From: an uncultured Collinsella sp.
Lineage (GTDB): Bacteria; Actinomycetota; Coriobacteriia; Coriobacteriales; Coriobacteriaceae
DNA: 26,427 nt
Assembly (NCBI GenBank): GCA_937997605.1
Contig: CALLFD010000382.1
Coordinates: 1 to 26,427 of the forward strand
Direction: 5' to 3'
The first letter of the stretch is position 1. Each line of letters opens with the position of its first letter. A model generated the notes under the pieces. The model was given only the letters and a program-made list of their open reading frames with translations, did no database searches and was not told the origin of the DNA. This document shows positions 1 through 6,330 of the stretch, in pieces. Made by a program: the position numbers and the translations under genes.

Positions 1-12
1 CTTTGCTCTAGA

Positions 13-172
13 GGTTCCGCCGTTCTGACGAACGGCGGGCCGGTCGACGCTGCGCCCTTAGGTTCCGCCGTTCTAACGAACGGCGGACCAGTCGACGCTG
101 CGCGACACCCAGAGCGACAATTTGTCATTCAAAAGGCACGGCATGACCAGAAGGTCTATGCCTCGCCTTTTT
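13..172 (+). repeat. Double-hairpin intergenic repeat, copy 1 (duplicated first hairpin)
   Basis: First of three related elements (others at 6054-6202 and 21686-21841). The first hairpin module is present twice: CCGCCGTTC 17-25 pairs with GAACGGCGG 30-38, and again 65-73 with 78-86, each with a 4-nt loop. A conserved linker with GTCGACGCTGCGC follows each module. After that come the shared core CAGAGCGACAATTTGTCATT and a terminator-like hairpin (arms 131-144 and 158-172, two mismatches, ending in five T). The right-hand part seen in the other copies is missing and is replaced at 180 by a different palindromic repeat. It probably lies behind a gene that ends left of the window. Function is not known; the second hairpin looks like an intrinsic terminator. 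Confidence 0.8.
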
Positions 173-179
173 CATGCCT

Positions 180-233
180 AGTCGTTGGGGACGTTCTTGT
201 TTGACTAGTCGTTTAAGAACGTCCCCAACGACT
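180..233. repeat. Inverted pair of a 27-nt palindromic (REP-like) unit
   Basis: Two abutting 27-nt units in opposite orientation, 180-206 on plus and 207-233 on minus. Both have the core TTGGGGACGTTCTT and end in GACT. As a pair they form a perfect 19-bp inverted repeat (180-198 with 215-233) around a 16-nt centre. Each unit also has self-complementary ends (AGTCGTT with AACGACT in the minus-strand unit). A third unit of identical length is at 6304-6330. The arrangement recalls REP/BIME elements mobilised by IS200-like transposases, but no such transposase is in the window, so that link is inference. Confidence 0.75.
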
Positions 234-258
234 ACCAATCGTTTTCAGTTCGTAAACT

Positions 259-285
259 TGCATATATGCATTTATATATGCATTT
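259..285. promoter_or_regulatory. AT-rich palindrome and tandem repeat upstream of the amino acid importer operon
   Basis: TGCATATATGCA (259-270) is a perfect palindrome. ATATATGCATTT occurs twice in direct tandem (262-273 and 274-285). The stretch is sharply AT-rich in a GC-rich context and lies 67 nt before the chosen start of the binding-protein gene. It fits an operator or promoter region for the operon. The TGCAT/ATGCA half-sites are loosely reminiscent of ArgR-type boxes, but the spacing does not match the usual 4-nt centre, so no regulator is assigned. Confidence 0.4.
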
Positions 286-352
286 GCTGGAGGTAGCGCT
301 GAGCGGTATCCTGTTAAGTCGTCAGCATACGATTCAACAGGGAAGGCAGATT

Positions 353-1279
353 ATGCATTCTCCCCAACAGTGCGATGCGCAGCGCCAGCCGGTATGCAGC
401 CGTCGCATCTTTTTGGGTAGCGCTCTCGCTGCGAGCGCTTCCGTCGTCGCCGGCGCGCTCGCCGGCTGTCAGCGCCCGTCCGCGCTCAAGGTGGTTCAGC
501 CCACGACGGGCGGCGGTCGCGACGACCTGTCCGATTCCGTGATCGGCAAGGACAAGATCCGCATTGGTATGGAGGCGGCCTACGCCCCGTACAACTGGCA
601 GGTTTCCGAAGCCAGTGAGTACACCATCCCCATCGACAACGTGCAGGGCGCCTATGCCGATGGCTACGACGTGCAGATCGCCAAGATCGTCTGCAAGGCC
701 CTCGGTGGCGAGCCCGTTGCCGTCAAGCAGAGCTTCTCGGGCCTCATCGATTCGCTCAACAACGGCCAGATCGACCTCATCATCGCCGGCATGAGCGCCA
801 CGCCCGAGCGCGAGGAGTCGGTCGGCTTCTCCGACCCGTACTTCATTGGCTACTTTGGCCTGTTCGTAAAAGAGGGTTCCCCCTACCAAAACGCCACCAA
901 GCTCAGCGACTTTAGCGGTGCCACGGTACTCGGCCAAAAGGACACCATGCTCGATACCGTCATCGACGAGATCCCGGACGTTGTGCACAAGAACCCGGTC
1001 GATTCGGTTCCCACGGTGTTTTCGAACCTGCTGCAGGGCACGTGCGACGCCGTGACCTACAACACCGAGAACGAGAAGGGCTATATGGCCCAAAATCCCG
1101 GTATCGTCCCCATCCATTTTGCCGAGGGCGAGGGCTTTAAGCAGGAGGTCGCGGCAAATGTCGGCTGCCGCAAGGGCTCGGACAAGCTGCTTAAGCTCAT
1201 CGACAAGACACTCAAGGGCATTAGCCAAGAGGAGCGCGACCAAATGTGGGACGCGTGCCTCGACCGTCAGCCGGCATAG
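353..1279 (+). CDS. Polar amino acid ABC transporter substrate-binding lipoprotein (SBP_bac_3 family)
   Basis: Extracellular receptor of an amino acid ABC importer, 308 aa. The ATG at 353 is chosen because a purine-rich site lies just upstream (GGGAAGG, 340-346) and the protein then starts with a sensible signal peptide; an upstream in-frame ATG at 266 overlaps the AT-rich control region. The signal peptide has a twin-arginine motif SRRIFLG (Arg17-Arg18) and a lipobox LAGC ending at Cys39, so it is probably a Tat-exported lipoprotein. The mature part begins with a typical family 3 strand (RIGMEAAYAPYNW, about 70-82) and continues with the two-lobe PBP2 fold. Permease and ATPase genes follow, 9 nt and about 1.2 kb downstream. 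The substrate cannot be told from sequence; polar or basic amino acids are likely. Confidence 0.88.
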   Translation: MHSPQQCDAQRQPVCSRRIFLGSALAASASVVAGALAGCQRPSALKVVQPTTGGGRDDLSDSVIGKDKIRIGMEAAYAPYNWQVSEASEYTIPIDNVQGAYADGYDVQIAKIVCKALGGEPVAVKQSFSGLIDSLNNGQIDLIIAGMSATPEREESVGFSDPYFIGYFGLFVKEGSPYQNATKLSDFSGATVLGQKDTMLDTVIDEIPDVVHKNPVDSVPTVFSNLLQGTCDAVTYNTENEKGYMAQNPGIVPIHFAEGEGFKQEVAANVGCRKGSDKLLKLIDKTLKGISQEERDQMWDACLDRQPA

Positions 1280-1288
1280 GGAGGCAGC

Positions 1289-2437
1289 ATGAAAACCATT
1301 AATCGCCTGGCCTCCTTTATCAAGGCCGACCACCGTTATGTATACCTGGGCACGAGCGTTATCGCGGCGCTCGGCCTGGCGTTTAGCCAGCGCAACCCCA
1401 CGCCGCTGAGCTTCTTGGCGCCTACGGGCGTGTTCCAAGACTGCCTCTGGGCAATTCTTTGGGCCTGGCTTGTCGTGTCGGCGGCGGCGCTGGTCACCAA
1501 GCTCATGCACTGGAACGACTATCGCGAGGCGTCGCCGTTCGCATCCGAGCGTTTCCGCCGCGGCGCGCGCCTGGGTAGCTATGTTGTGGTCGCCATCGCG
1601 GCGATCTTCTTTATCGACCGCTGTGTCATGTCGTTTATCGATCTGGTGCAGGTGAGCATTGTCTCGGATTCCAACCCCAGCGACTTTTTGTCGAGCCTGG
1701 TCTACATGACCTACAAGAGCGGCGACTTCTTCATTCGCGGTATCGAGATCACCATCGCGCTTGCCACCTTCGGCACCGTCATCGCATTCTTCCTGGCACT
1801 GCTCTTTGTGTTCCTGCGTATTCAGACGTTCGACCGCGTGGATAACGATCTCACGCGCTTCTTCAAGAGCATCGGCCGCGGCTTTGCGACCGTCTACTCC
1901 ACCATCGTGCGCGGTACGCCCATGATGGTCCAGGGCCTGCTCATCTATTACGCGGGCTTCACCGTTTTGCGCGGCATGGGCTTCGAGACCGCCCAGGCCA
2001 ACCAGATCTGGAGCACCTTTACCGCTGGCCTCGTCACCATCTCGCTCAACTCCACCGCCTACATGATGGAGGTCCTGCGCGGCGGCATCGAGTCCATCGA
2101 TCCCGGCCAGGCCGAGGCAGCACGCTCGCTGGGCCTGTCGCAGTGGCAAGCCATGCGCAAAGTCGTGTTCCCCCAGGGCATTAAAAACGCGATTCCGGCG
2201 CTCACCAACGAGCTCATCATCAACATCAAGGACTCGTCGGTGCTCTCGGTCATCGGCGTGTTCGACCTCATGTACGCCACCACCACCGTCGCCGGCGTGT
2301 ACTACCGCCAGATGGAGGTCTACTGCGTGGCGCTCGTGGTCTACCTGATCCTGACGCTCGTGGCGAGCCGCCTGCTCGAGGCCTTTGGCAAAAAGCTCGG
2401 CGCCGAGGCTCCGGTAACGCTGCCCAGCTCCAACTAG
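1289..2437 (+). CDS. Amino acid ABC transporter permease with N-terminal membrane extension (HisM/GlnP family)
   Basis: Membrane channel subunit of the importer, 382 aa. The HisM-type domain occupies about residues 145-370. It has the conserved segment RGTPMMVQGLLIYY (208-221) and the ATPase-contacting EAA loop EAARSLGLSQWQAM (about 276-289) followed by FPQ. Such permeases are usually 210-250 aa. Here about 145 extra N-terminal residues carry three likely membrane helices (about 18-34, 51-70 and 97-115). The start ATG follows AGGGAGGCAGC at close spacing. A single permease gene implies a homodimer. It sits between the binding protein and the ATPase in one operon. Confidence 0.9.
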   Translation: MKTINRLASFIKADHRYVYLGTSVIAALGLAFSQRNPTPLSFLAPTGVFQDCLWAILWAWLVVSAAALVTKLMHWNDYREASPFASERFRRGARLGSYVVVAIAAIFFIDRCVMSFIDLVQVSIVSDSNPSDFLSSLVYMTYKSGDFFIRGIEITIALATFGTVIAFFLALLFVFLRIQTFDRVDNDLTRFFKSIGRGFATVYSTIVRGTPMMVQGLLIYYAGFTVLRGMGFETAQANQIWSTFTAGLVTISLNSTAYMMEVLRGGIESIDPGQAEAARSLGLSQWQAMRKVVFPQGIKNAIPALTNELIINIKDSSVLSVIGVFDLMYATTTVAGVYYRQMEVYCVALVVYLILTLVASRLLEAFGKKLGAEAPVTLPSSN

Positions 2438-2459
2438 GCTCAAGACGAGGAGAATCATC

Positions 2460-3245
2460 ATGGCAGATACCGCCACTACCGGCGCCGCGGCCGCCGCGCA
2501 AATCAATGAGCCGCTCATCCGCGTCGAGGGCCTGCGCAAGAGCTTCGGCTCGCTCGAGGTGCTCAAGGGCATCGACCTGTCCGTTAACCCCGGCGAGGTC
2601 GTCACCATTATCGGCGCCTCGGGCTCGGGCAAGTCGACCTTCCTGCGCTGCCTCAACCTGCTCGAGACCCCGGACGCGGGCCACATCTGGTTCCACGGCC
2701 AGGACCTTACGGCCGAGCGCTGCAACATTAACAAACTCCGCGAGGACATCGGCATGGTGTTCCAGGGCTTTAACCTGTTCAACAACATGGACGTGCTCGA
2801 CAACTGCACGCTTGCGCCCGTCACGCTCAAAAAGATGAGCAAGGCCGAGGCCGAGAAGGTCGCGATGGAGCATCTGACGAGTGTGGGGCTTGAAAAGTTC
2901 GCGCACGCCGCCGTGGGTCGCCTGTCCGGTGGCCAAAAACAGCGCGTGGCCATCGCGCGCGCCCTGTGCATGAATCCGCAGATCATGCTGTTCGACGAGC
3001 CGACCTCCGCGCTCGACCCCGAGATCGTGGGCGAGGTGCTCGAGGTCATGCGCAAACTCGCTGCCGACGGCATGACCATGGTCGTCGTCACGCACGAGAT
3101 GGCCTTTGCCCGCACGGTGTCCGACCGCGTGGTCTTTATGGACAAGGGCGTGGTGCTCGAGGACGCCGCGCCGGCCGAGCTCTTCGGCAACCCCAAGCAC
3201 CAGCGCACCCGCGAGTTCCTCTCGCGTTATCTCGAGGACAAATAA
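2460..3245 (+). CDS. Amino acid ABC transporter ATP-binding protein (GlnQ/HisP family)
   Basis: Cytoplasmic ATPase driving the importer, 261 aa, normal length for the family plus a short Ala-rich N-terminus. Motifs are in order: Walker A GASGSGKST (52-60), Q-loop near FQGFNLF (101-107), signature LSGGQ (155-159), Walker B IMLFDE (175-180), D-loop SALD, and switch His212 in VVVTHEM. The PAAT-family pattern around LNLLE and FQGFNLF supports an amino acid substrate. The start follows GAGGAGAATCATC. It is the third gene of the operon, 22 nt after the permease. Confidence 0.93.
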   Translation: MADTATTGAAAAAQINEPLIRVEGLRKSFGSLEVLKGIDLSVNPGEVVTIIGASGSGKSTFLRCLNLLETPDAGHIWFHGQDLTAERCNINKLREDIGMVFQGFNLFNNMDVLDNCTLAPVTLKKMSKAEAEKVAMEHLTSVGLEKFAHAAVGRLSGGQKQRVAIARALCMNPQIMLFDEPTSALDPEIVGEVLEVMRKLAADGMTMVVVTHEMAFARTVSDRVVFMDKGVVLEDAAPAELFGNPKHQRTREFLSRYLEDK

Positions 3246-3268
3246 CCGACCGCAAACGCTTATGTGGC

Positions 3269-3293
3269 AGGGCCGCTCCGGTGGGGCGGCCCT
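3269..3293 (+). other. Intercistronic GC hairpin
   Basis: AGGGCCGC (3269-3276) pairs with GCGGCCCT (3286-3293) around a 9-nt loop, between the transporter ATPase and the M20 peptidase gene. No T-run follows, so it is not a classical terminator. It could protect the upstream mRNA end or reduce read-through. Confidence 0.4.
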
Positions 3294-3317
3294 CGTCATC
3301 ACAATCGAAAGGATGTC

Positions 3318-4733
3318 ATGGCCGAGGTTTGGCGCTTCTTTGCGCATGAGGACGATTTTGCCGACATAGACGAGGCCGGCGCATGCGAGCGCCTGGGGCG
3401 CGTGCTGTCGTTTCCGACCATCTCGAGTATGGATGCCGAGGCGGTGGACTGGCAACCGTTCGACGACCTGCGCGCCTATATGCAGCAGGCGTGGCCGCGC
3501 GTGTTCGCAGCGGGCGAGGTCGAGCTTATCGACCATTCGCTGCTGGTAGCGCTTGCCGGCAGCGATCCGGCTCTTAAGCCCGTTATGCTCATGGGCCACA
3601 TGGACGTGGTCCCCGTGGTGCCCGGCACCGAGGCCGACTGGACGTACGCCCCCTTTAGCGGCCACGTGGACGACACCTACATCTGGGGGCGCGGCGCGAT
3701 CGACATGAAGAATCAGGTCGCAGGCATTCTCGAGGCTGTCGAGTATGCGCTGGCGCACGGTTGGCAGCACGAGCGCACGCTGCTCCTGGCCTTTGGCCAG
3801 GACGAGGAGACTACGCAGTACGGCGCAGGCGCCATCGGCCGCGTGCTCGAGGAGCGCGGCATTGAGCTTGAGTACCTGATCGACGAGGGCGACTACCGCA
3901 TCGTTTCGGCTGCCGAGTACAGCGCGGGCGAGGGTTGGCTCATGCACGCCGACCTGGCTGAGAAAGGCTATGCCGACATTGTGCTCAAGACAAAGAGCGC
4001 GGGTGGACATTCTTCCAACCCCTACGGCGGCACGTCGCTCGAGGTGCTCAGCCGTGCCATCACCGCAGTCTGCGATGTCGAGTGGCCGACGCGCGTGACC
4101 GACTTGCTTGCCGCCCAGCTCGTCGAGTTGGGGCTCTACACGGCCGATGAAATTGCCGCCAACGGGGGCGCCATTGTCCGCGATTGCCTCGCCAGCAAGA
4201 AGCTCTATCCGCTGGTGACGACCACCTGCGCACCCACGCAGATCGAGGGCGGCAGCACCGGCGCCAACGTAATGCCGCAGGATATGTGGGCCAACATCAA
4301 CTTCCGCATGCTCGAGGGCACGAGCGTGGCCGACGTTGTGGCGCGCTGCCGTGAGGCAATTGCCGCGGCGGACCTTGCCGGTCGTGTCGAAGTGGAGCTA
4401 GGCCCCGGTAGCTCCGAGCCCTCGCCGTCCCCGTGCATCGGCGGTCCCGGCCTCGAGGCGGTTCGCTCCATCGCCGCCCGCTATTTCCGTGATCAAAAGG
4501 GGACGGAGGAAAACGGGCCATTCGAGCCGGTGGCAATTGTGCCCTCGACCGTGATCGGTGCGACCGACGCTGCCAACTACCAACAAATTTGCCCTGAGTG
4601 CATTCGCTTCTCGGCCTTTGTGGTTGATGACGACGAGTGTGATCGCGGCGTCCACGGCACCAACGAGCGCATCACCCGCCGCGCCTACCTCCAGGGCATC
4701 CGCTTCCTCGTCGCTCTACTCCAAACGCTCTAG
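3318..4733 (+). CDS. M20 family zinc metallopeptidase (carboxypeptidase/deacylase-like)
   Basis: Cytosolic di-zinc hydrolase, 471 aa, probably cleaving peptides or N-acylated amino acids. Metal and catalytic motifs of M20 are visible: GHMDVVPV (His94, Asp96), GRGAIDMKNQ (bridging Asp129) and GQDEET (catalytic/metal Glu163-Glu164). The segment around KSAGGHSSNP starts the lid/dimerisation domain, and a His late in the protein (VHGTNER) fits the last metal ligand. The long form resembles the CPS1-like M20 branch more than DapE or ArgE. ATG 3318 is chosen for the GAAAGGA ribosome site. It lies 72 nt after the amino acid importer on the same strand, suggesting peptide or amino acid scavenging. 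Exact substrate unknown. Confidence 0.85.
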   Translation: MAEVWRFFAHEDDFADIDEAGACERLGRVLSFPTISSMDAEAVDWQPFDDLRAYMQQAWPRVFAAGEVELIDHSLLVALAGSDPALKPVMLMGHMDVVPVVPGTEADWTYAPFSGHVDDTYIWGRGAIDMKNQVAGILEAVEYALAHGWQHERTLLLAFGQDEETTQYGAGAIGRVLEERGIELEYLIDEGDYRIVSAAEYSAGEGWLMHADLAEKGYADIVLKTKSAGGHSSNPYGGTSLEVLSRAITAVCDVEWPTRVTDLLAAQLVELGLYTADEIAANGGAIVRDCLASKKLYPLVTTTCAPTQIEGGSTGANVMPQDMWANINFRMLEGTSVADVVARCREAIAAADLAGRVEVELGPGSSEPSPSPCIGGPGLEAVRSIAARYFRDQKGTEENGPFEPVAIVPSTVIGATDAANYQQICPECIRFSAFVVDDDECDRGVHGTNERITRRAYLQGIRFLVALLQTL

Positions 4734-4748
4734 CCAAAAAGCAAGCCC

Positions 4749-4781
4749 TTGGTGCAATGGGGTCAGGTTTGTTTGCACCAA
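4749..4781. repeat. Inverted repeat TTGGTGCAA / TTGCACCAA
   Basis: Perfect 9-bp arms (4749-4757 and 4773-4781) enclose a 15-nt centre containing GGGGTCAGG. This lies 15 nt after the M20 peptidase stop, in the leader of prfA. The form resembles small palindromic repeats found scattered in gut-bacterial genomes, but only one copy is present here, so family membership is not shown. Confidence 0.5.
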
Positions 4782-4801
4782 TCATTCCGTGCGGGTTATA
4801 T
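4773..4801 (+). promoter_or_regulatory. Candidate prfA promoter
   Basis: TTGCAC (4773-4778) and TTATAT (4796-4801) are separated by 17 nt, giving a plausible sigma-70-type promoter about 180 nt before prfA. The -35 overlaps the right arm of the inverted repeat at 4749-4781. Predicted by eye only. Confidence 0.35.
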
Positions 4802-4982
4802 GCAGGTTTGCCTGGGCACGCTATCATGTTTGCGTTAGACCGCAACTATGTACCCCATACGCGAAGGGATGCGCATGTATCTGAAGATCGACATGTTCTA
4901 GCCGGGCTTACCCCCGCAGTGGCGCCGCGCGCCCCATCAACTCTGCCGATTTTCACCTTCACGCATATAAAGGAGTCCCGCC

Positions 4983-6050
4983 ATGCGCGACAAGCTCGAA
5001 AAGATTATCAAGGCCTACGAGGAGCTCGAGAAGAAGCTCTCCGACCCGGCCGTCGCCTCCGATATTAAGGAGTTCACGCGTCTCAACAAGGAGTACGCGC
5101 ACCAGTCCGACCTCATCGCCGCCTCGCGCGAGTACATCGGCGCGCTCGATGACATCGAGGCCGCCAAGGAGATGCTCCGCGACACGACCGACGCGGACGA
5201 GAAGGAGATGCTCCAGATGGACATCTCCGAGAACGAGGAGAAGCTTCCCCAGCTCGAGGAAGACATCAAGTACATGCTCATCCCGAGCGACCCCAATGAC
5301 GACAAGAACACCATCGTCGAGATTCGCTCCGCCGCCGGTGGCGACGAGGCGGCCATCTTCGCCGGCGACCTGTACAAGATGTACCAACGCTTCTGCGAGT
5401 CGCGTGGCTGGAAGACCACCGTGCTCGATTCCAGCCCCAGCGAGGCCGGCGGTTTTAAGTCCATCGAGTTCAAGGTCGAGGGCGACCGTGTCTACTCCGT
5501 CATGAAGTTCGAGTCCGGCGTCCACCGTGTCCAGCGCGTTCCCAAGACCGAGTCCCAGGGCCGCATCCAGACCTCCACGGCAACCGTCGCCGTGCTTCCC
5601 GAGGCCGAGGAGATCGACGTTCAGATCAACCAGTCCGACCTGCGCATCGATACCTACTGTGCCTCCGGCCCTGGCGGTCAGTGCGTTAACACCACCTACT
5701 CCGCCGTGCGCATCACCCACCTGCCCACCAACACCGTGGTGCAGTCGCAGGAGCAGCGTTCCCAGATCCAGAACCGCGAGGTCTGCATGCAGATGCTGCG
5801 TGCCCGTCTGTACGAGATGGAACTCGAGAAGCAGCAGGCCGAGCTCGGCGCCGAGCGCCAGAGCCAGATCGGCCACGGCAACCGTTCCGAGAAGATCCGT
5901 ACGTACAACCAGCCCCAGGACCGCGTGACCGATCACCGTATCGGCTTCAACTCCACCTACAACGGCGTCCTTCTGGGCGATCAGCTCGGCACTGTCATCG
6001 AGGCACTTGCCGCCGCCGAGCGAGCCGAGAAGCTGGCACAGGCTGTGTAG
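4983..6050 (+). CDS. prfA: Peptide chain release factor 1 (RF1)
   Basis: Recognises UAA and UAG stop codons and triggers peptide release on the ribosome; 355 aa, normal length. The N-terminal domain is coiled-coil rich (about 1-105). Stop-codon domain 2/4 contains RVPKTESQGRIQTST, with the tripeptide anticodon PxT as Pro-Lys-Thr at 187-189. The catalytic GGQ is at 231-233 in SGPGGQCVNTTYSAVRITH. Two departures from the family pattern as I know it: the decoding His of RIHTS is Gln196, and GGQ is followed by Cys instead of His, with Tyr239 where Asp is usual. These argue against RF2, which has an SPF tripeptide. The ribosome site AAAGGAG is well placed. prmC, whose product methylates the GGQ glutamine, is the next gene. 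Copy 2 of the double-hairpin repeat begins 3 nt after the stop. Confidence 0.95.
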   Translation: MRDKLEKIIKAYEELEKKLSDPAVASDIKEFTRLNKEYAHQSDLIAASREYIGALDDIEAAKEMLRDTTDADEKEMLQMDISENEEKLPQLEEDIKYMLIPSDPNDDKNTIVEIRSAAGGDEAAIFAGDLYKMYQRFCESRGWKTTVLDSSPSEAGGFKSIEFKVEGDRVYSVMKFESGVHRVQRVPKTESQGRIQTSTATVAVLPEAEEIDVQINQSDLRIDTYCASGPGGQCVNTTYSAVRITHLPTNTVVQSQEQRSQIQNREVCMQMLRARLYEMELEKQQAELGAERQSQIGHGNRSEKIRTYNQPQDRVTDHRIGFNSTYNGVLLGDQLGTVIEALAAAERAEKLAQAV

Positions 6051-6053
6051 TGG

Positions 6054-6202
6054 GTTACGTGGTTTTACCAAACCGCGTAACGGCTTGACGCTGCGCGCCG
6101 CCCAGAGCGACAATTTGTCATTCAAAAGGCAAGGCATGACCAGAAGGTCTATGCCTTGCCTTTTTCATGCCAACTTGTTCGCTCTGGACGTCGCTCGCTG
6201 GC
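6054..6202 (+). repeat. Double-hairpin intergenic repeat, copy 2 (after prfA)
   Basis: Starts 3 nt after the prfA stop. Hairpin 1: GTTACGTGGTTT (6054-6065) pairs with AAACCGCGTAAC (6070-6081) around the loop TACC. A conserved linker follows. Hairpin 2: AAAAGGCAAGGCAT (6124-6137) pairs perfectly with 6151-6164, continues inward through GACC/GGTC around AGAA, and ends in a T-run, so it looks like an intrinsic terminator. An outer stem encloses it: CCAGAGCGA (6102-6110) pairs with TCGCTCTGG (6179-6187). Similarity to copy 3 runs to about 6202. Likely role: transcription termination and 3'-end structure for prfA. Confidence 0.85.
6124..6165 (+). terminator. Terminator hairpin of repeat copy 2, prfA 3' end
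   Basis: A 14-bp perfect stem plus a 4-bp inner extension, loop AGAA, followed by five T. The left arm begins with four A, so the structure could also terminate on the opposite strand. Confidence 0.75.
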
Positions 6203-6249
6203 ATTGCCAAAACATCGGCGTTTTCTTGGTTGTCAAATGATCCGTAGGG

Positions 6250-6330
6250 AGTCATTGGGGACATTGCCTTGATATTTTATTCAGTCGGCTGTGATGGCAT
6301 TTTAGTCATTGGGGACGTTCTTAAATGACT
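6250..6330 (+). repeat. Second locus of the 27-nt palindromic unit: one full copy and one fragment
   Basis: The full unit at 6304-6330 begins AGTCATT, has the core TTGGGGACGTTCTT and ends AATGACT, so its ends are inverted. It has the same length as the units at 180-206 and 207-233. A 13-nt fragment identical to its left end (AGTCATTGGGGAC) lies at 6250-6262, 54 nt upstream in the same direction. This looks like a decayed direct pair. Confidence 0.7.

Noticed and set aside
1..352. CRISPR-like repeat at the left edge
   Set aside because: The first-hairpin unit occurs only twice in tandem, differs between copies, has no spacer-length variable inserts and is explained by the double-hairpin element.
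314..3208. Minus-strand open frame of 964 codons, and similar long antisense frames at 2268-4010, 14793-16271 and 17026-19062
   Set aside because: They lie exactly opposite well-supported genes. In this GC-rich coding sequence TTA, CTA and TCA are rare in frame, so antisense frames stay open. Their translations are low-complexity (His, Asp, Arg, Ala rich) and match no family.
6007..6240. Open frame through repeat copy 2, with a similar peptide in the frame across copy 3 (21606-21833)
   Set aside because: The shared peptide (SDNLSFKRQ...MTRRSMPCLF) comes from the conserved hairpin DNA. The frames start inside prfA and the LCP gene, have no ribosome sites, and copy 1 is truncated. The conservation follows base-pairing rather than codon position.
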